A stretch of 64,000 nt of DNA, from positions 186,001 to 250,000 of the forward strand of contig CAVWDE010000002.1 in the NCBI GenBank assembly GCA_963753685.1, in the 5' to 3' direction. Source of the DNA: DATAOG01 sp963753685. GTDB lineage: Bacteria > Pseudomonadota > Alphaproteobacteria > Geminicoccales > Geminicoccaceae. The notes beneath the pieces are model-generated. The model had not been told where the DNA came from. It worked only from the letters and a program-made list of their open reading frames with translations, and made no database searches. Each line of letters begins with the position of its first letter. Positions within the stretch are counted from its first letter, which is position 1. Of the stretch, positions 35,669 to 44,620 are shown piece by piece. The translations under genes were made by a program, and so were the position numbers.

Positions 35669-36740
35669 ATGGCCGTGGGACGCGACTACAGCCTGACCGG
35701 GGTCGAGACCGGGCGCGCCAGGGAGCGCGGGCTCGCAGGGGCCAGCTGGTACGCCTGCCCGATCCCGAGGAAGCGGATGAAGGAGCTGATGCAGCGCAAG
35801 GATCAGCCGGCGATCCGCGACACCCTGATCTGGCTCGGCGCGCTGGTCGTCTCCGGGGGCCTCGGCGCGTATTTCTGGGGCAGCTGGCTCGCCGTGCCGT
35901 TCTTCCTCGCGTACGGCGTGCTCTACGGCTCGGCGACCAACTCGCGCTGGCACGAGTGCGGCCACGGCACCGCGTTCCGGACCCGCTGGATGAACGATGT
36001 GGTCTACCAGATCGCGTGCTTCATGATCATGCGCGAGCCCACGGTCTGGCGCTGGAGCCACACCCGCCACCACACCGACACGCTGATCGTCGGCCGCGAC
36101 CCGGAGATCGTGGCGATGCGGCCGCCGCGGCTCGCCAGGATCATCGCCAACTTCTTCGGCCTGGTCGACGTGCCGGTCGCGTTCTACCACATGACTCTGC
36201 ACGCCGCAGGCCTGCTCACCGATGAGGAAAAGACCTTCATCCCCGAGATGGAGCAGGCCAAGGTCTTCAACCTCGCGCGCATCTGGCTCGGCATCTATGC
36301 CGCGACCGTGGTCGCCTGCGTCGCCTTCGGCAGCATCCTGCCGGCGATGTTCATCGGGCTGCCGCGCTTCTATGGCGCCTGGCACCACGTCCTAACCGGC
36401 CTCACCCAGCACGCGGGTCTGGCCGAGGACGCGCTCGACCACCGGCTCAACAGCCGCACGGTCTACCTGAACCCGGTCTCGCGCTTCATCTATTGGAACA
36501 TGAACTACCACGTCGAGCACCACATGTTCCCGATGGTGCCCTATCACGCGCTGCCCGAGCTGCACAAAGAGATGCAGGGCGACTGCCCGCCGGCCTACAG
36601 CGGCCTGCTGGGACGCCTACCGCGAGATCGTGCCGGCGATCCTCCGCCAGCTCAAGGACCCGACCCACTTCGTCCGCCGCCGGCTGCCTGCGGGTGCCAC
36701 GCCGCACGCCCCGGCGCTGGCGGACGCCCGGGCGGCGTGA
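35669..36740 (+). CDS. mocD: Membrane fatty-acid-desaturase-type oxygenase, MocD-like (frameshift near 36608)
   Basis: A membrane di-iron enzyme with the three His boxes of the desaturase/hydroxylase superfamily: 'RWHECGHGTAF', 'WSHTRHHTDTL' and 'NYHVEHHMFPMV', plus two hydrophobic regions. One extra C at 36608 throws the end out of frame. Removing it replaces an Arg/Pro-rich tail with 'GLWDAYREIVPAILRQLKDP' and gives 356 aa. The next two genes encode a Rieske ferredoxin and a ferredoxin reductase, the arrangement of mocD-mocE-mocF, which take part in breakdown of the O-methyl inositol rhizopine in Sinorhizobium. By that analogy it would oxidise and so remove an O-methyl group. Other hydroxylation or desaturation reactions cannot be excluded. 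The ATG at 35669 has better spacing from GGGA than the one at 35663. Confidence 0.8.
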
Positions 36741-36886
36741 TCGGAGCGTTGGTCGAACGGGGCGAGCATGTCCCGGTTTGATCGTCCGGCGTTCCACCGT
36801 TTGATGTGATTGAGGCGATCGCTTGTTCCGAGCTCGAGGCGCCTGGGGAGGGCCCGAGCCCGTCAACCAAACTGGGAGACAGGACC

Positions 36887-37198
36887 ATGAGCTGGATCGA
36901 GGCCTGCGCCGCCGACGACATCGAGGAGGAGGACGTGATCCGCTTCGATCATGCGGGCCGCACCTTCGCGATCTACCGCTCGCCCGACGACGCGTATTAC
37001 GCGACCGACGGCTTTTGCACCCACGAGCAGGCGCATCTCGCGGATGGCCTCGTGATGGACAACATCATCGAGTGCCCCAAGCACAACGGCCGCTTCGACT
37101 ACACGACCGGCGAGGCCAAGGGCGCCCCGGTGTGCGTCAGCCTCAAGACCTACCCGGTCAAGGTCGAGGACGGCACGGTGTTCGTCGAGATCGGTTAG
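36887..37198 (+). CDS. mocE: Rieske-type [2Fe-2S] ferredoxin, MocE-like
   Basis: A 103-aa single-domain Rieske protein. The cluster ligands are Cys-x-His in 'GFCTHEQAHLADG' and Cys-x2-His in 'ECPKHNGRFDYTTG'. This matches the small soluble ferredoxins that serve three-component oxygenases, where the protein carries electrons from the reductase (next gene) to the oxygenase (previous gene). The start at 36887 follows a GGGAGACAGGACC site. There are about 145 bp between mocD and this gene, longer than other gaps in the operon, without a clear promoter. Confidence 0.88.
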   Translation: MSWIEACAADDIEEEDVIRFDHAGRTFAIYRSPDDAYYATDGFCTHEQAHLADGLVMDNIIECPKHNGRFDYTTGEAKGAPVCVSLKTYPVKVEDGTVFVEIG

Positions 37199-37277
37199 AT
37201 CGCCCGGCCGGGCCCAGGCAACGCCGGTGAGCCCATGCCCCCCGAGGGGGGCGGTGCATGGGCGACGGGAGACGAAC

Positions 37278-38507
37278 ATGCGCGATCAGGCGATGGTGAT
37301 CGTCGGCGCCGGCCAGGCCGGCGGCCGCGCGGCGCTGACGCTGCGCGAGCAGGGCTTCGATGGCCGGATCGTCCTGCTCGGCAGCGAGACCGCAGCACCC
37401 TACGAGCGGCCGCCCTTGTCCAAGGCCTATCTCACCGGCGCGCGGGCGGCCGATGAGTTCACCTTCGCCAAGGCGGACGCGCTCGCGGCCGCGGGTATCG
37501 AGTTCCGCCCGGGCTGCCCGGTCGCGGCGATCGATCGGGCCGCGAAGGCGGTGCATCTCGAGGACGGCGAGCGGCTTGGCTACGCCCGGCTGCTGCTGGC
37601 GACCGGCCGCGAGCCGAGGCGGCTGCCGCTCGACGCCGCGGTCGCCGAACGCGTGCTCTATCTGCGGGATCTGACCGATGCCGACCGGCTCAGGGAAAAG
37701 CTCCGGCCGGGGGCCCGGATCGCGATCCTGGGCGGCGGCTTCATCGGCCTCGAGGTCGCGGCGAGTGCCATCGGGCTCGGCTGCCTGCCGGTCGTGATCG
37801 AGCTGTTGCCGCGGCTGCTCAGCCGCTGCGTGCCGGCCCCGATCGCGGACCTGCTCCAGGCCCGCCACGCGGCCGCGGGCGTCGAGATCCGGCTCGGCGC
37901 CCGGCTGCAGGGCGTCGCCGCGAGCGGCCACGGCGTCGCGCTCACGCTGGCCGACGGCGAGATCGTCGAGGCTGACGCCGTGCTGATCGGCATCGGTGCT
38001 GTACCGCGCAGCGAGCTTGCCGCCGCCGCCGGGCTCGCGGTCGACGGCGGCATCCTGGTCGACGCGACGCTCGCCACGGATGATCCCGACATCTTCGCCG
38101 CCGGCGATGTCGTCGCCTGCCCGCACGCCATGGCGGCCGGTCTTTTGCGCCTGGAAGCCTGGCAGAACGCCGACCGGCAGGGTGCGCATGCGGCCCGCAA
38201 CCTGCTGGGCGCGGGCGAGACCTGGCGCGAGCTGCCCTGGTTCTGGTCCGATCAGTACGAGCTGACGCTCCAGATCGCGGGCTTTCCCGAAGCCGCTGAG
38301 CGGATCGTCGAGCGCGAGGTCGGCGCCGGGGCGCGGCTCCTGTTCCATCTCGATGGCGGCGGCCGGCTGGTCGGGGTCAGCGGGGTGGGGCCCTCGAGCC
38401 TCGCGCGCGATCTCCGGATCGGCCAGCTGATGGTCGAACGCGGCCTCTCGCCCGATCCGGCGGCGATCGCCGACCCCGCGACCCGGCTGAAGGCACTTCT
38501 GCAGTGA
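37278..38507 (+). CDS. mocF: FAD-dependent ferredoxin reductase, MocF-like
   Basis: A 409-aa pyridine-nucleotide:ferredoxin reductase of the oxygenase-coupled type. The FAD motif 'MVIVGAGQAGGRAALTLREQ' is followed by 'APYERPPLSKAYL', the NAD(P)H motif 'RIAILGGGFIGLEVAASAIG' and 'DIFAAGDVVACPH', then a C-terminal domain with 'ELPWFWSDQYELTLQIAGF', as in rhodocoxin and putidaredoxin reductases. It would pass electrons from NADH to the Rieske ferredoxin just upstream. It ends 17 bp before a convergent LacI gene. Confidence 0.9.
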   Translation: MRDQAMVIVGAGQAGGRAALTLREQGFDGRIVLLGSETAAPYERPPLSKAYLTGARAADEFTFAKADALAAAGIEFRPGCPVAAIDRAAKAVHLEDGERLGYARLLLATGREPRRLPLDAAVAERVLYLRDLTDADRLREKLRPGARIAILGGGFIGLEVAASAIGLGCLPVVIELLPRLLSRCVPAPIADLLQARHAAAGVEIRLGARLQGVAASGHGVALTLADGEIVEADAVLIGIGAVPRSELAAAAGLAVDGGILVDATLATDDPDIFAAGDVVACPHAMAAGLLRLEAWQNADRQGAHAARNLLGAGETWRELPWFWSDQYELTLQIAGFPEAAERIVEREVGAGARLLFHLDGGGRLVGVSGVGPSSLARDLRIGQLMVERGLSPDPAAIADPATRLKALLQ

Positions 38508-38524
38508 GCGCGCGCCCGTTAGGC

Positions 38525-39550
38525 TCAGTCGCAGTTCTCGCGCAGCACGAGCTTCGGCGGCTGCTGCACGAACAGCTTGGGATCGGCGGCGCCGGCGCGC
38601 GCCCGCCGCAGCTGCTCGAAGCACCCGCGCATCTCGGTCACGGTATCGTGGTCGATGACCGCATGCATGCGGTCTTCGAGCAGCAGCTGGCGCGAATTGC
38701 GGTTGAGCTCGTGGCCGATGAACACCGGCGGCCGCTCCAGCTGCAGTTCGGCCAGCGCGCGCGCGATCCCGAGATTGCCGCCGCTGACCGCATAGATGCC
38801 GAGCGGCTGCGGCCGGTTCGCGAACACCTTCCGGATCGCGTGGAAAGCCACCTCCGGGTCGTCCCGCACGTCGACGATCTCGCGCACCGCGAGATCCGGG
38901 CAGCGCTCGCGCAGGTAGCGGCGAAAGCCCATCTCGCGCTCCGCCTGGCAGCGGAAGGTGTTGCCGACCGAGATGATCACGTCGCCTTCGGGCCGGCCCA
39001 GGATCATCGCCATCAGATGCGCGGCGCAGCGGCCGGCCTGGAGCTGGTTGATGCCGACATAGCCGAGCCTTTGGGTTGCCGGCAGGTCGCTCGTGACGCA
39101 GATCACCGGCACGCCGGCCGCGACCACGTCGTCGACCGCGCGATGCACCAGCGGGTCTTCGAAGCTGATCACGACCAGGCCATCGGCGGTCGCCGCCGCC
39201 TCGCGGATGGCGTAAGCGATCAGCTGCGGGTCGGGCTCGGCGACCGCGCGCAGCTCCGCCTGCAACCCGCTCGCCGCGAGCTCGCCGGCCGCAGTCGCGG
39301 CGGAATCGACCATGGTCTGCAGGAACGAGCGCCCGGAATGGGCGACCAGGGCTACCCGCAGGCTGCCCTGATGGCCGTTGACCAGGCGCCGGTCGCGCTC
39401 GCCGTTCAGATGCGAGATCGCCTTGAGGACGCGCTCGGCCTTTTCCGGTCGGACGTTGGGACGGCCATGGATGACGCGGTCCACGGTCGCGACCCCGACG
39501 CCGGCGAGATGCGCGATCTCCTTGATCGTGGCCTCTCGTTTGATCGTCAC
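38525..39550 (-). CDS. LacI-family transcriptional regulator, second copy
   Basis: A repressor of 341 aa from the GTG at 39550 (a GTG at 39598 would give 357 aa). The DNA-binding domain is 'TIKEIAHLAGVGVATVDRVI' with 'KAERVLKAISHL'. The ligand domain includes 'LRVALVAHSGRSFLQTMVDS', 'PVICVTSDLPATQRLGYVGI' and 'QPLGIYAVSGGNLGIARALA'. AAGGTGGA lies 5-6 bp upstream of 39550, hence that choice. It is divergent from the inositol-type transporter and catabolic operon starting at 39800 and is the natural regulator of it, in place of the RpiR-type IolR of many rhizobia, which is not seen here. Confidence 0.91.
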   Translation of the reverse strand: MTIKREATIKEIAHLAGVGVATVDRVIHGRPNVRPEKAERVLKAISHLNGERDRRLVNGHQGSLRVALVAHSGRSFLQTMVDSAATAAGELAASGLQAELRAVAEPDPQLIAYAIREAAATADGLVVISFEDPLVHRAVDDVVAAGVPVICVTSDLPATQRLGYVGINQLQAGRCAAHLMAMILGRPEGDVIISVGNTFRCQAEREMGFRRYLRERCPDLAVREIVDVRDDPEVAFHAIRKVFANRPQPLGIYAVSGGNLGIARALAELQLERPPVFIGHELNRNSRQLLLEDRMHAVIDHDTVTEMRGCFEQLRRARAGAADPKLFVQQPPKLVLRENCD

Positions 39551-39657
39551 ACGTTCCACCTTCTTGATGCGGCGACGAGGCTGGGCGGACACGCCCACGA
39601 GACAGACAGTCTAGAGACCAGGAGAAAGTTTGCCAACCTTGCTGTCGGTCCCGATAC

Positions 39658-39694
39658 CATCAAATCGCATCAATTGCGAAAAATAGATTGATGT
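39658..39694. promoter_or_regulatory. Candidate operator region of the inositol operon
   Basis: In the 249-bp divergent gap, the AT-rich segment holds nested inverted repeats: CATCAA (39658-39663) with TTGATG (39689-39694), and TCGCA (39665-39669) with TGCGA (39675-39679). The symmetry suggests a binding site for the LacI protein encoded to the left. I could not fix a -35/-10 pair with confidence. Confidence 0.4.
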
Positions 39695-39799
39695 ATTTGA
39701 GGTAGAGAGCTATTCCAGAGCGGAGAGGCTCGGGGACGGCGCAACCACAGAACCACCGGCTCCACGAGCCAGCAAACGTGAACCCGTCGGGAGGCTGAC

Positions 39800-40834
39800 A
39801 TGAAACGTTGGAAGACCGCGCTCGCGGTCGGCACCATCATTGCCTGCTCCGGCTTGGCGATGACTCATGCCGATGCGCAGGACAAGACCTACCGGTTCGT
39901 GATGGTCTCGCACATGGGACCGAACGATTCCAACTCGAAGTGGTTCGAGCTCTCGCTGCCCGAATTCGAGAAGAAGTTCCCGGACGTCAAGACCGAGTAT
40001 CTGTCGACCAGCGAGTACAATACGCAGAAGTACATCCAGCTGATCGAGCAGGCGGTCGCCAGCAAGCCGGATGGTCTCGCGGTCGCGATCACCGAGCCCG
40101 CGGCGCTCGAGGGCGCGATCAACAAGGCGATCGAGCAGGGCATTCCGGTGGTCGCGTTCAATGTGTCCGATCCGCGGCCGGAGGGTCAGAAGATCAAGTA
40201 TCTGACCTACGTCGGCGGCGACGAGTACAAGACCGGCCTGCAGTCGGGCGAGGGTGCCCTGGCCAAGGCCAAGGCCGGGGAGATCCCGCAGCCGACGCAT
40301 GTGCTGTGCGCCAATCCCGATCCCGCGCACACCGGGCTCGCCGCCCGCTGCCGGGGCATGACCGACGCCATGAAGACGGCCGGCGTCGAGACCGAGACGC
40401 TCGCGACCGACGCCGATCCGGCGCGCGCGTCCAACATCCTCAGCGCCTATCTGCAGAGCCACAAGGACGTGAACTACATCTACGCCGTCACCGGCGATTC
40501 CGGCCCGACGGTGTGGCGCGTGGCGGACGAGCTCGGCCTCAGCCCCGATGTCGACAAGGAAGGCATGACCATCATCGGCGTCGACGCCAACCCGATCTCG
40601 CTCACCGGCGTCAAGGAAGGCCATCTGCTCTCGACCCACAGCCAGGGCTTCTGGCTGCAGGGCTACGAGCCGATGGAGTGGCTCTACTGGTATAAGAAGT
40701 TCGGCTACAAGCCGGCCGGCGACATCCTGACCGGGCCGGTGATCATCGACGCCGCGGTGGTCGACCAGTGGATCAGCTTCATCAAGAGCGTGTTCGGCGA
40801 CCAGGCGTGGGAAGAGCAGGCAGCCGCCTGGTAA
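39800..40834 (+). CDS. Periplasmic sugar/inositol-binding protein
   Basis: A 344-aa type-1 binding protein with a signal peptide (about residues 1-25: 'WKTALAVGTIIACSGLAMTH' then ADAQD). The mature sequence has 'YRFVMVSHMGPNDSNSKWFE', 'YIQLIEQAVASKPDGLAVAI', 'FNVSDPRPEGQKIKYLTYVG' and 'GMTIIGVDANPISLTGVKEG'. Immediate linkage to two permeases, an ATPase and the iol enzymes points to myo-inositol or an inositol derivative as ligand. It is the first gene of the operon, followed by a strong hairpin. Confidence 0.9.
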   Translation: MKRWKTALAVGTIIACSGLAMTHADAQDKTYRFVMVSHMGPNDSNSKWFELSLPEFEKKFPDVKTEYLSTSEYNTQKYIQLIEQAVASKPDGLAVAITEPAALEGAINKAIEQGIPVVAFNVSDPRPEGQKIKYLTYVGGDEYKTGLQSGEGALAKAKAGEIPQPTHVLCANPDPAHTGLAARCRGMTDAMKTAGVETETLATDADPARASNILSAYLQSHKDVNYIYAVTGDSGPTVWRVADELGLSPDVDKEGMTIIGVDANPISLTGVKEGHLLSTHSQGFWLQGYEPMEWLYWYKKFGYKPAGDILTGPVIIDAAVVDQWISFIKSVFGDQAWEEQAAAW

Positions 40835-40848
40835 GCCCGCCCGAGGAC

Positions 40849-40895
40849 GCTTCCCGGGACCCCGGCGGCAACCAAAAAGTCCGGTCCCGGGAAGC
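40849..40895 (+). terminator. Hairpin between binding-protein and permease genes (second transporter)
   Basis: GCTTCCCGGGACC (40849-40861) and GGTCCCGGGAAGC (40883-40895) form a perfect 13-bp stem with a 21-nt loop, 15 bp after the binding-protein stop and 41 bp before the permease start. No U-tract follows. It is at the same operon position as the hairpin at 33357. Confidence 0.65.
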
Positions 40896-40935
40896 CATCC
40901 CGGCTCCCCTTTCCACCCGGCTCCAGGGGACGGTC

Positions 40936-41922
40936 ATGTCCACGTCATCGATCCTCGCGAGTGTGCGCAAGCGCGCCGACCTCGGCGCGATCCTGATCGC
41001 GATCGTCCTGTTCGTGCTCTACGCGCTGGCCAATCCCGAAAGCTTCTTCACCTGGTTCTCGATCAGCAACATCGTCCAGTTCTCGGCGATTCTCGCCTTC
41101 GTCGCGATCGGCCAGACGCTGCTCCTGATCGCCCGCGAGATCGACCTGTCGGTGGGCTCGGTCTATGGCCTGGCCGGCATCGGCCTGATCCTGCTCGAGC
41201 GCCACGTCGGCGTGATCCCGGCGGTGCTGCTGGTGCTGATCGGCGCCGCGGCGATCGGGCTCCTGCACGCGTTCCTCGTGCTGCGCGGCCGCCTGTCCTC
41301 GATGATCGTGACGCTCTGCGGCCTGTTCTTCTACCGCGGCCTGATCTACCTCTGGGCCGGCGGCTCGATCCCCTCGCTCGCCCGGCCCGCGCGCACCAAC
41401 TGGCTGATCGAGATCTTCGGCAGCAAGTGGCTGTTCTTCGGCAACGCGGTCCTGCTGCTCGTGATCACGGCGGTCATCTTCAACTTCGTGCTGACCCGGA
41501 CGCCGTTCGGCAACCGCCTCTACGCGGTCGGCAACGATGAGCCCTCTGCGCTCTCGCGCGGCGTCGACACCATCCGGGTCAAGACCTGGGCGTTCGTGCT
41601 CTGCTCGATGCTCGCCGCCTTTGCCGGCATCCTCACCATCGCCGACAAGCCCAACACCTACGTCACCATGGGCTTCCAATACGAGCTCGAGGCGATCGCA
41701 GCCGCCGTGGTCGGCGGCTGCGCGCTGACCGGCGGCCGCGGCACGATCCTCGGCGCCGTGCTCGGGTCGCTGATCATCGTCTCGGTGCGCTACGAGCTGA
41801 TCAGCATCGGCGCGCCGTCCTCCTGGTTCATCACCTTCGTCGGCATCCTCCTGATCGCAGCGGTCCTGTTCAACCGCTACGTCGAGCACTGGGTCCGCGG
41901 CGTCCGCCCGGCCACCGCCTGA
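40936..41922 (+). CDS. Inositol/sugar ABC transporter permease
   Basis: A 328-aa RbsC-like permease with about eight to ten helices. Family segments include 'ILAFVAIGQTLLLIAREIDL', 'MIVTLCGLFFYRGLIYLWAG', 'TPFGNRLYAVGNDEPSALSR' and 'AIAAAVVGGCALTGGRGTIL'. It forms a pair with the permease at 41949, 26 bp downstream. Confidence 0.92.
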   Translation: MSTSSILASVRKRADLGAILIAIVLFVLYALANPESFFTWFSISNIVQFSAILAFVAIGQTLLLIAREIDLSVGSVYGLAGIGLILLERHVGVIPAVLLVLIGAAAIGLLHAFLVLRGRLSSMIVTLCGLFFYRGLIYLWAGGSIPSLARPARTNWLIEIFGSKWLFFGNAVLLLVITAVIFNFVLTRTPFGNRLYAVGNDEPSALSRGVDTIRVKTWAFVLCSMLAAFAGILTIADKPNTYVTMGFQYELEAIAAAVVGGCALTGGRGTILGAVLGSLIIVSVRYELISIGAPSSWFITFVGILLIAAVLFNRYVEHWVRGVRPATA

Positions 41923-41948
41923 ACCCCTCCAGCAAGCGGGCTGCCACC

Positions 41949-42959
41949 ATGTCGACCACCACCATCACCAAGGCGCCGGCGAAGAAGCGGAATCTCGCCC
42001 TCCTCTTCACGCGCCATCCGGAGAGCGGCGCCCTCATCGTCGCCGCCGCGCTCGTGGTCATCTTCGGCGCGACCTCCGGCGGGGTGTGGCTGAACGCCGG
42101 CAACCTGCAGTCGATCCTGCACGCGACCGCGATCCTGGCCGTGCTCGCCGCCGGCGAGGCGCTGGTGATCTGCACCGGCGAGATCGACATCTCGGTCGGC
42201 TCGATCCTGGGCATGGGCGCCTTCGTCTTCCTCGGCACGGCACCCGCGATCGGCGTGGCGCCGGCGGTCGTGCTGGCGATCGCCGCCGGCTGCGCGATCG
42301 GCGCCTTCAACGGCTACATCGCCTCCTACCTCGGCATCTCGTCCTTGATCACGACGCTCGGCACGCTCTTCATCTTCCGCGGGCTTGCCTACATGCTGAG
42401 CGAGGGCTGGCCGTTCCAGGTCGACATCGCCACCCGCCAGACCCTGGCGCTCTACAACTGGTTCGGCGCCGGCACGATCTTCGGCTACCAGAACTCGATC
42501 CTCTGGATGCTGGCGCTGGTCGCCGTGCTCCACGTGGTCATCTTCTTCACGCCGTTCGGCAACCGTCTGCTCGCCATCGGCGGCGACCGGGACAGCGCGC
42601 TCTCGCGCGGCGTGCGCGTGCAGTACGTGCGCTTCCTCGCCTTCGTCCTGGCCGGCGGCTGCGCCGCGTTCGCGGGCGTCCTGTCGGCCGACAAGATCGG
42701 CTTCGCCGACGGCACCACCGGGCGGATGATGGAGCTCGAGGCGATCGCCGCCTGCGTGGTCGGCGGCTGCCTGCTCGCCGGCGGCCGGATCAGCGTCATC
42801 GGCGCGCTCGCCGGCGCCTTCATCCTGTCCGGCATCCAGAGCTACCTCGTGGTCATGAGCGTCAGCCCGCAGTTCTACCTCATGGTGCTCGCGGGGCTGG
42901 TCATCGCGGCTCTGCTCGGCGACAATCAGTTCCGCGCCTGGGCGCTGCGCCGCCGCTAA
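41949..42959 (+). CDS. Inositol/sugar ABC transporter permease, second subunit
   Basis: A 336-aa permease of the same class: 'AVLAAGEALVICTGEIDISV', 'CAIGAFNGYIASYLGISSLI', 'TLGTLFIFRGLAYMLSEGWP' and 'AIAACVVGGCLLAGGRISVI'. Both this and the previous permease carry the 'GNRL-AxGxDxxSALSRGV' cytoplasmic coupling region, which contacts the ATPase encoded next. Confidence 0.92.
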   Translation: MSTTTITKAPAKKRNLALLFTRHPESGALIVAAALVVIFGATSGGVWLNAGNLQSILHATAILAVLAAGEALVICTGEIDISVGSILGMGAFVFLGTAPAIGVAPAVVLAIAAGCAIGAFNGYIASYLGISSLITTLGTLFIFRGLAYMLSEGWPFQVDIATRQTLALYNWFGAGTIFGYQNSILWMLALVAVLHVVIFFTPFGNRLLAIGGDRDSALSRGVRVQYVRFLAFVLAGGCAAFAGVLSADKIGFADGTTGRMMELEAIAACVVGGCLLAGGRISVIGALAGAFILSGIQSYLVVMSVSPQFYLMVLAGLVIAALLGDNQFRAWALRRR

Positions 42960-42984
42960 CGATCAAATCAAGGAGGCAAAGACC

Positions 42985-43755
42985 ATGGCAGAGGCGACCC
43001 GCCCGCTGATCGAGATGAAGAACATCGATCTCTATTTCGGCACCTTCCACGCGCTCAAGGACGTCAGCGTCAACTTCGGCGCCGGCGAGCTGGTCGGCCT
43101 GGTCGGCGACAACGGCGCCGGCAAGACCACCCTGATCCGCGTGCTCTCGGGCATCCACACGCCAACCGCGGGCGAGGTCACCTTCGGCGGCCAGAAGATC
43201 ACCCGCTTCCACCCGAAGCTCGCGATCGAGCTCGGGATCGAGACCATCCAGCAGGCGGTCGGCCTGTGCGACAACCTCTCGATCGCGCGCAATTTCTATC
43301 TCGGCCGCGAGCCCGTTCGGAAAAAATTCGGCATCCCGTTCCTCGACTTCGGCAAGATGAACGAGGCCAGCACCAAGGTGATCCGCGCGTTCGGGCTCCG
43401 CAGCAACGTCTCGGTCGAAGACGAGGTGGCACTGCTCTCGGGCGGCGAGCGCCAGTCGGTCAAGATCGGGCGGGCGGTCGAGTTCAAGAACCGGGTGATC
43501 ATCATGGACGAGCCGACCAATCATCTGTCGGTGCGCGAGCGCGAGCACGTCAACGAGATCGCCCAGCAGCTGCGCGCGCAAGGGCTCCTGGTGATCTACA
43601 TCACCCACGACATCTTCCAGGTCCACCGGATCGCCGATCGGGTCGTGATCATGGAGAACGGCGAGAAGGTCGCCGACGTCAAGAAGGACGAGATGACCGC
43701 CGACGAGCTGGAGCACATCATCCGCGACGGCGGCCGCGAAGTGGCGGCGGCTTAG
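42985..43755 (+). CDS. Inositol/sugar ABC transporter ATPase (single domain)
   Basis: A 256-aa ATPase with one nucleotide-binding domain: Walker A 'GDNGAGKTTLIRVLSG', signature 'LSGGERQSVKIGRAVEFK', Walker B 'VIIMDEPTNHLS' and the switch His in 'YITHDIFQVHRIADR'. Unlike the 521-aa double ATPase of the first transporter it must act as a homodimer; this short form is typical of the FrcA-like branch of alphaproteobacterial sugar/polyol importers. An AAGGAGG site precedes the ATG. Confidence 0.93.
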   Translation: MAEATRPLIEMKNIDLYFGTFHALKDVSVNFGAGELVGLVGDNGAGKTTLIRVLSGIHTPTAGEVTFGGQKITRFHPKLAIELGIETIQQAVGLCDNLSIARNFYLGREPVRKKFGIPFLDFGKMNEASTKVIRAFGLRSNVSVEDEVALLSGGERQSVKIGRAVEFKNRVIIMDEPTNHLSVREREHVNEIAQQLRAQGLLVIYITHDIFQVHRIADRVVIMENGEKVADVKKDEMTADELEHIIRDGGREVAAA

Positions 43756-43781
43756 CAACCAAGACTTCGGGAGCAACCCCG

Positions 43782-44612
43782 GTGAGCCATCTTTTGACCT
43801 TTGCCATCAACCACATGGTGGCGCCGCGCAAGACCGTGCCCGAGCTGGTCGCGCTGACGCGCGGCCTCGGGCTCGACCAGATCGAGATCCGCAACGACCT
43901 CGAAGGCGTCGCACTCCGCGACGGCACGCCGGCGGCCGAGGTCCGCCGGGCGGCCGAGGCGGGCGGCGTGCGCATCCTCTCGATCAACGCGCTCCAGCGC
44001 TTCAACGACTGGTCGCCGGCGCGCGCCGAGGAGGCCCGCTCGCTCGCCCGCTACGCCGAGGGCTGCGGCGCCGAGGCCCTGGTGCTGTGCCCGGTCAACG
44101 ACGTGCGCTACCGGCCCTCGGAGAGCGAGCGCCAGACGAAGCTGCGCGAGGCGCTGGCTGCCCTCGCGCCGATCCTGGCCGAGGCCGGCATCACAGGCCT
44201 GGTCGAGCCGCTCGGGTTCGAGGAGTGCTCGCTGCGCTTCAAGCAGGACGCCGTCGAGGCGATCGACGATCTGGATCTGGCCGACCGCTTCCGTCTGGTC
44301 CACGACACCTTTCACCACTACCTCTCGGGCGAGATGCGCATGTTCCCGGACCGCACCGGGCTCGTGCATATCTCGGGCGTCGAGGACGCGACGCTGCCGC
44401 TCAGCCGGATCCGGGATGAGCACCGGGTCCTGGTCGGCGCCGACGACATCCTCGGCAACATCGGCCAGATCGTGGCGCTGATGGAGGGCTACAGCGGGCC
44501 CTACTCGTTTGAACCGTTCGCCGCGAGCGTGCATGCGCTGCCCGACATCGCCGCGGCGCTCGAGGCCAGCATGCACTGGATCGATCGCGAGATCGCCCAG
44601 GCTCAGGTCTGA
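43782..44612 (+). CDS. iolI: TIM-barrel sugar isomerase, IolI-like (GTG start)
   Basis: A 276-aa TIM-barrel isomerase/epimerase, the length of B. subtilis IolI (inosose isomerase). Key stretches are 'FAINHMVAPRKTVPELVALT', 'LGLDQIEIRNDLEGVAL', 'LVEPLGFEECSLRFKQDAVE', 'FRLVHDTFHHYLSGEMRM' and 'YSFEPFAASVHAL', which supply the metal-binding Glu, Asp, His and Glu. In inositol breakdown IolI interconverts 2-keto-myo-inositol and 1-keto-D-chiro-inositol, allowing other inositol isomers to enter. It begins at a GTG after a GGAG site and is directly ahead of iolC. Confidence 0.8.
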   Translation: MSHLLTFAINHMVAPRKTVPELVALTRGLGLDQIEIRNDLEGVALRDGTPAAEVRRAAEAGGVRILSINALQRFNDWSPARAEEARSLARYAEGCGAEALVLCPVNDVRYRPSESERQTKLREALAALAPILAEAGITGLVEPLGFEECSLRFKQDAVEAIDDLDLADRFRLVHDTFHHYLSGEMRMFPDRTGLVHISGVEDATLPLSRIRDEHRVLVGADDILGNIGQIVALMEGYSGPYSFEPFAASVHALPDIAAALEASMHWIDREIAQAQV

Positions 44613-44620
44613 GCGCGAGA

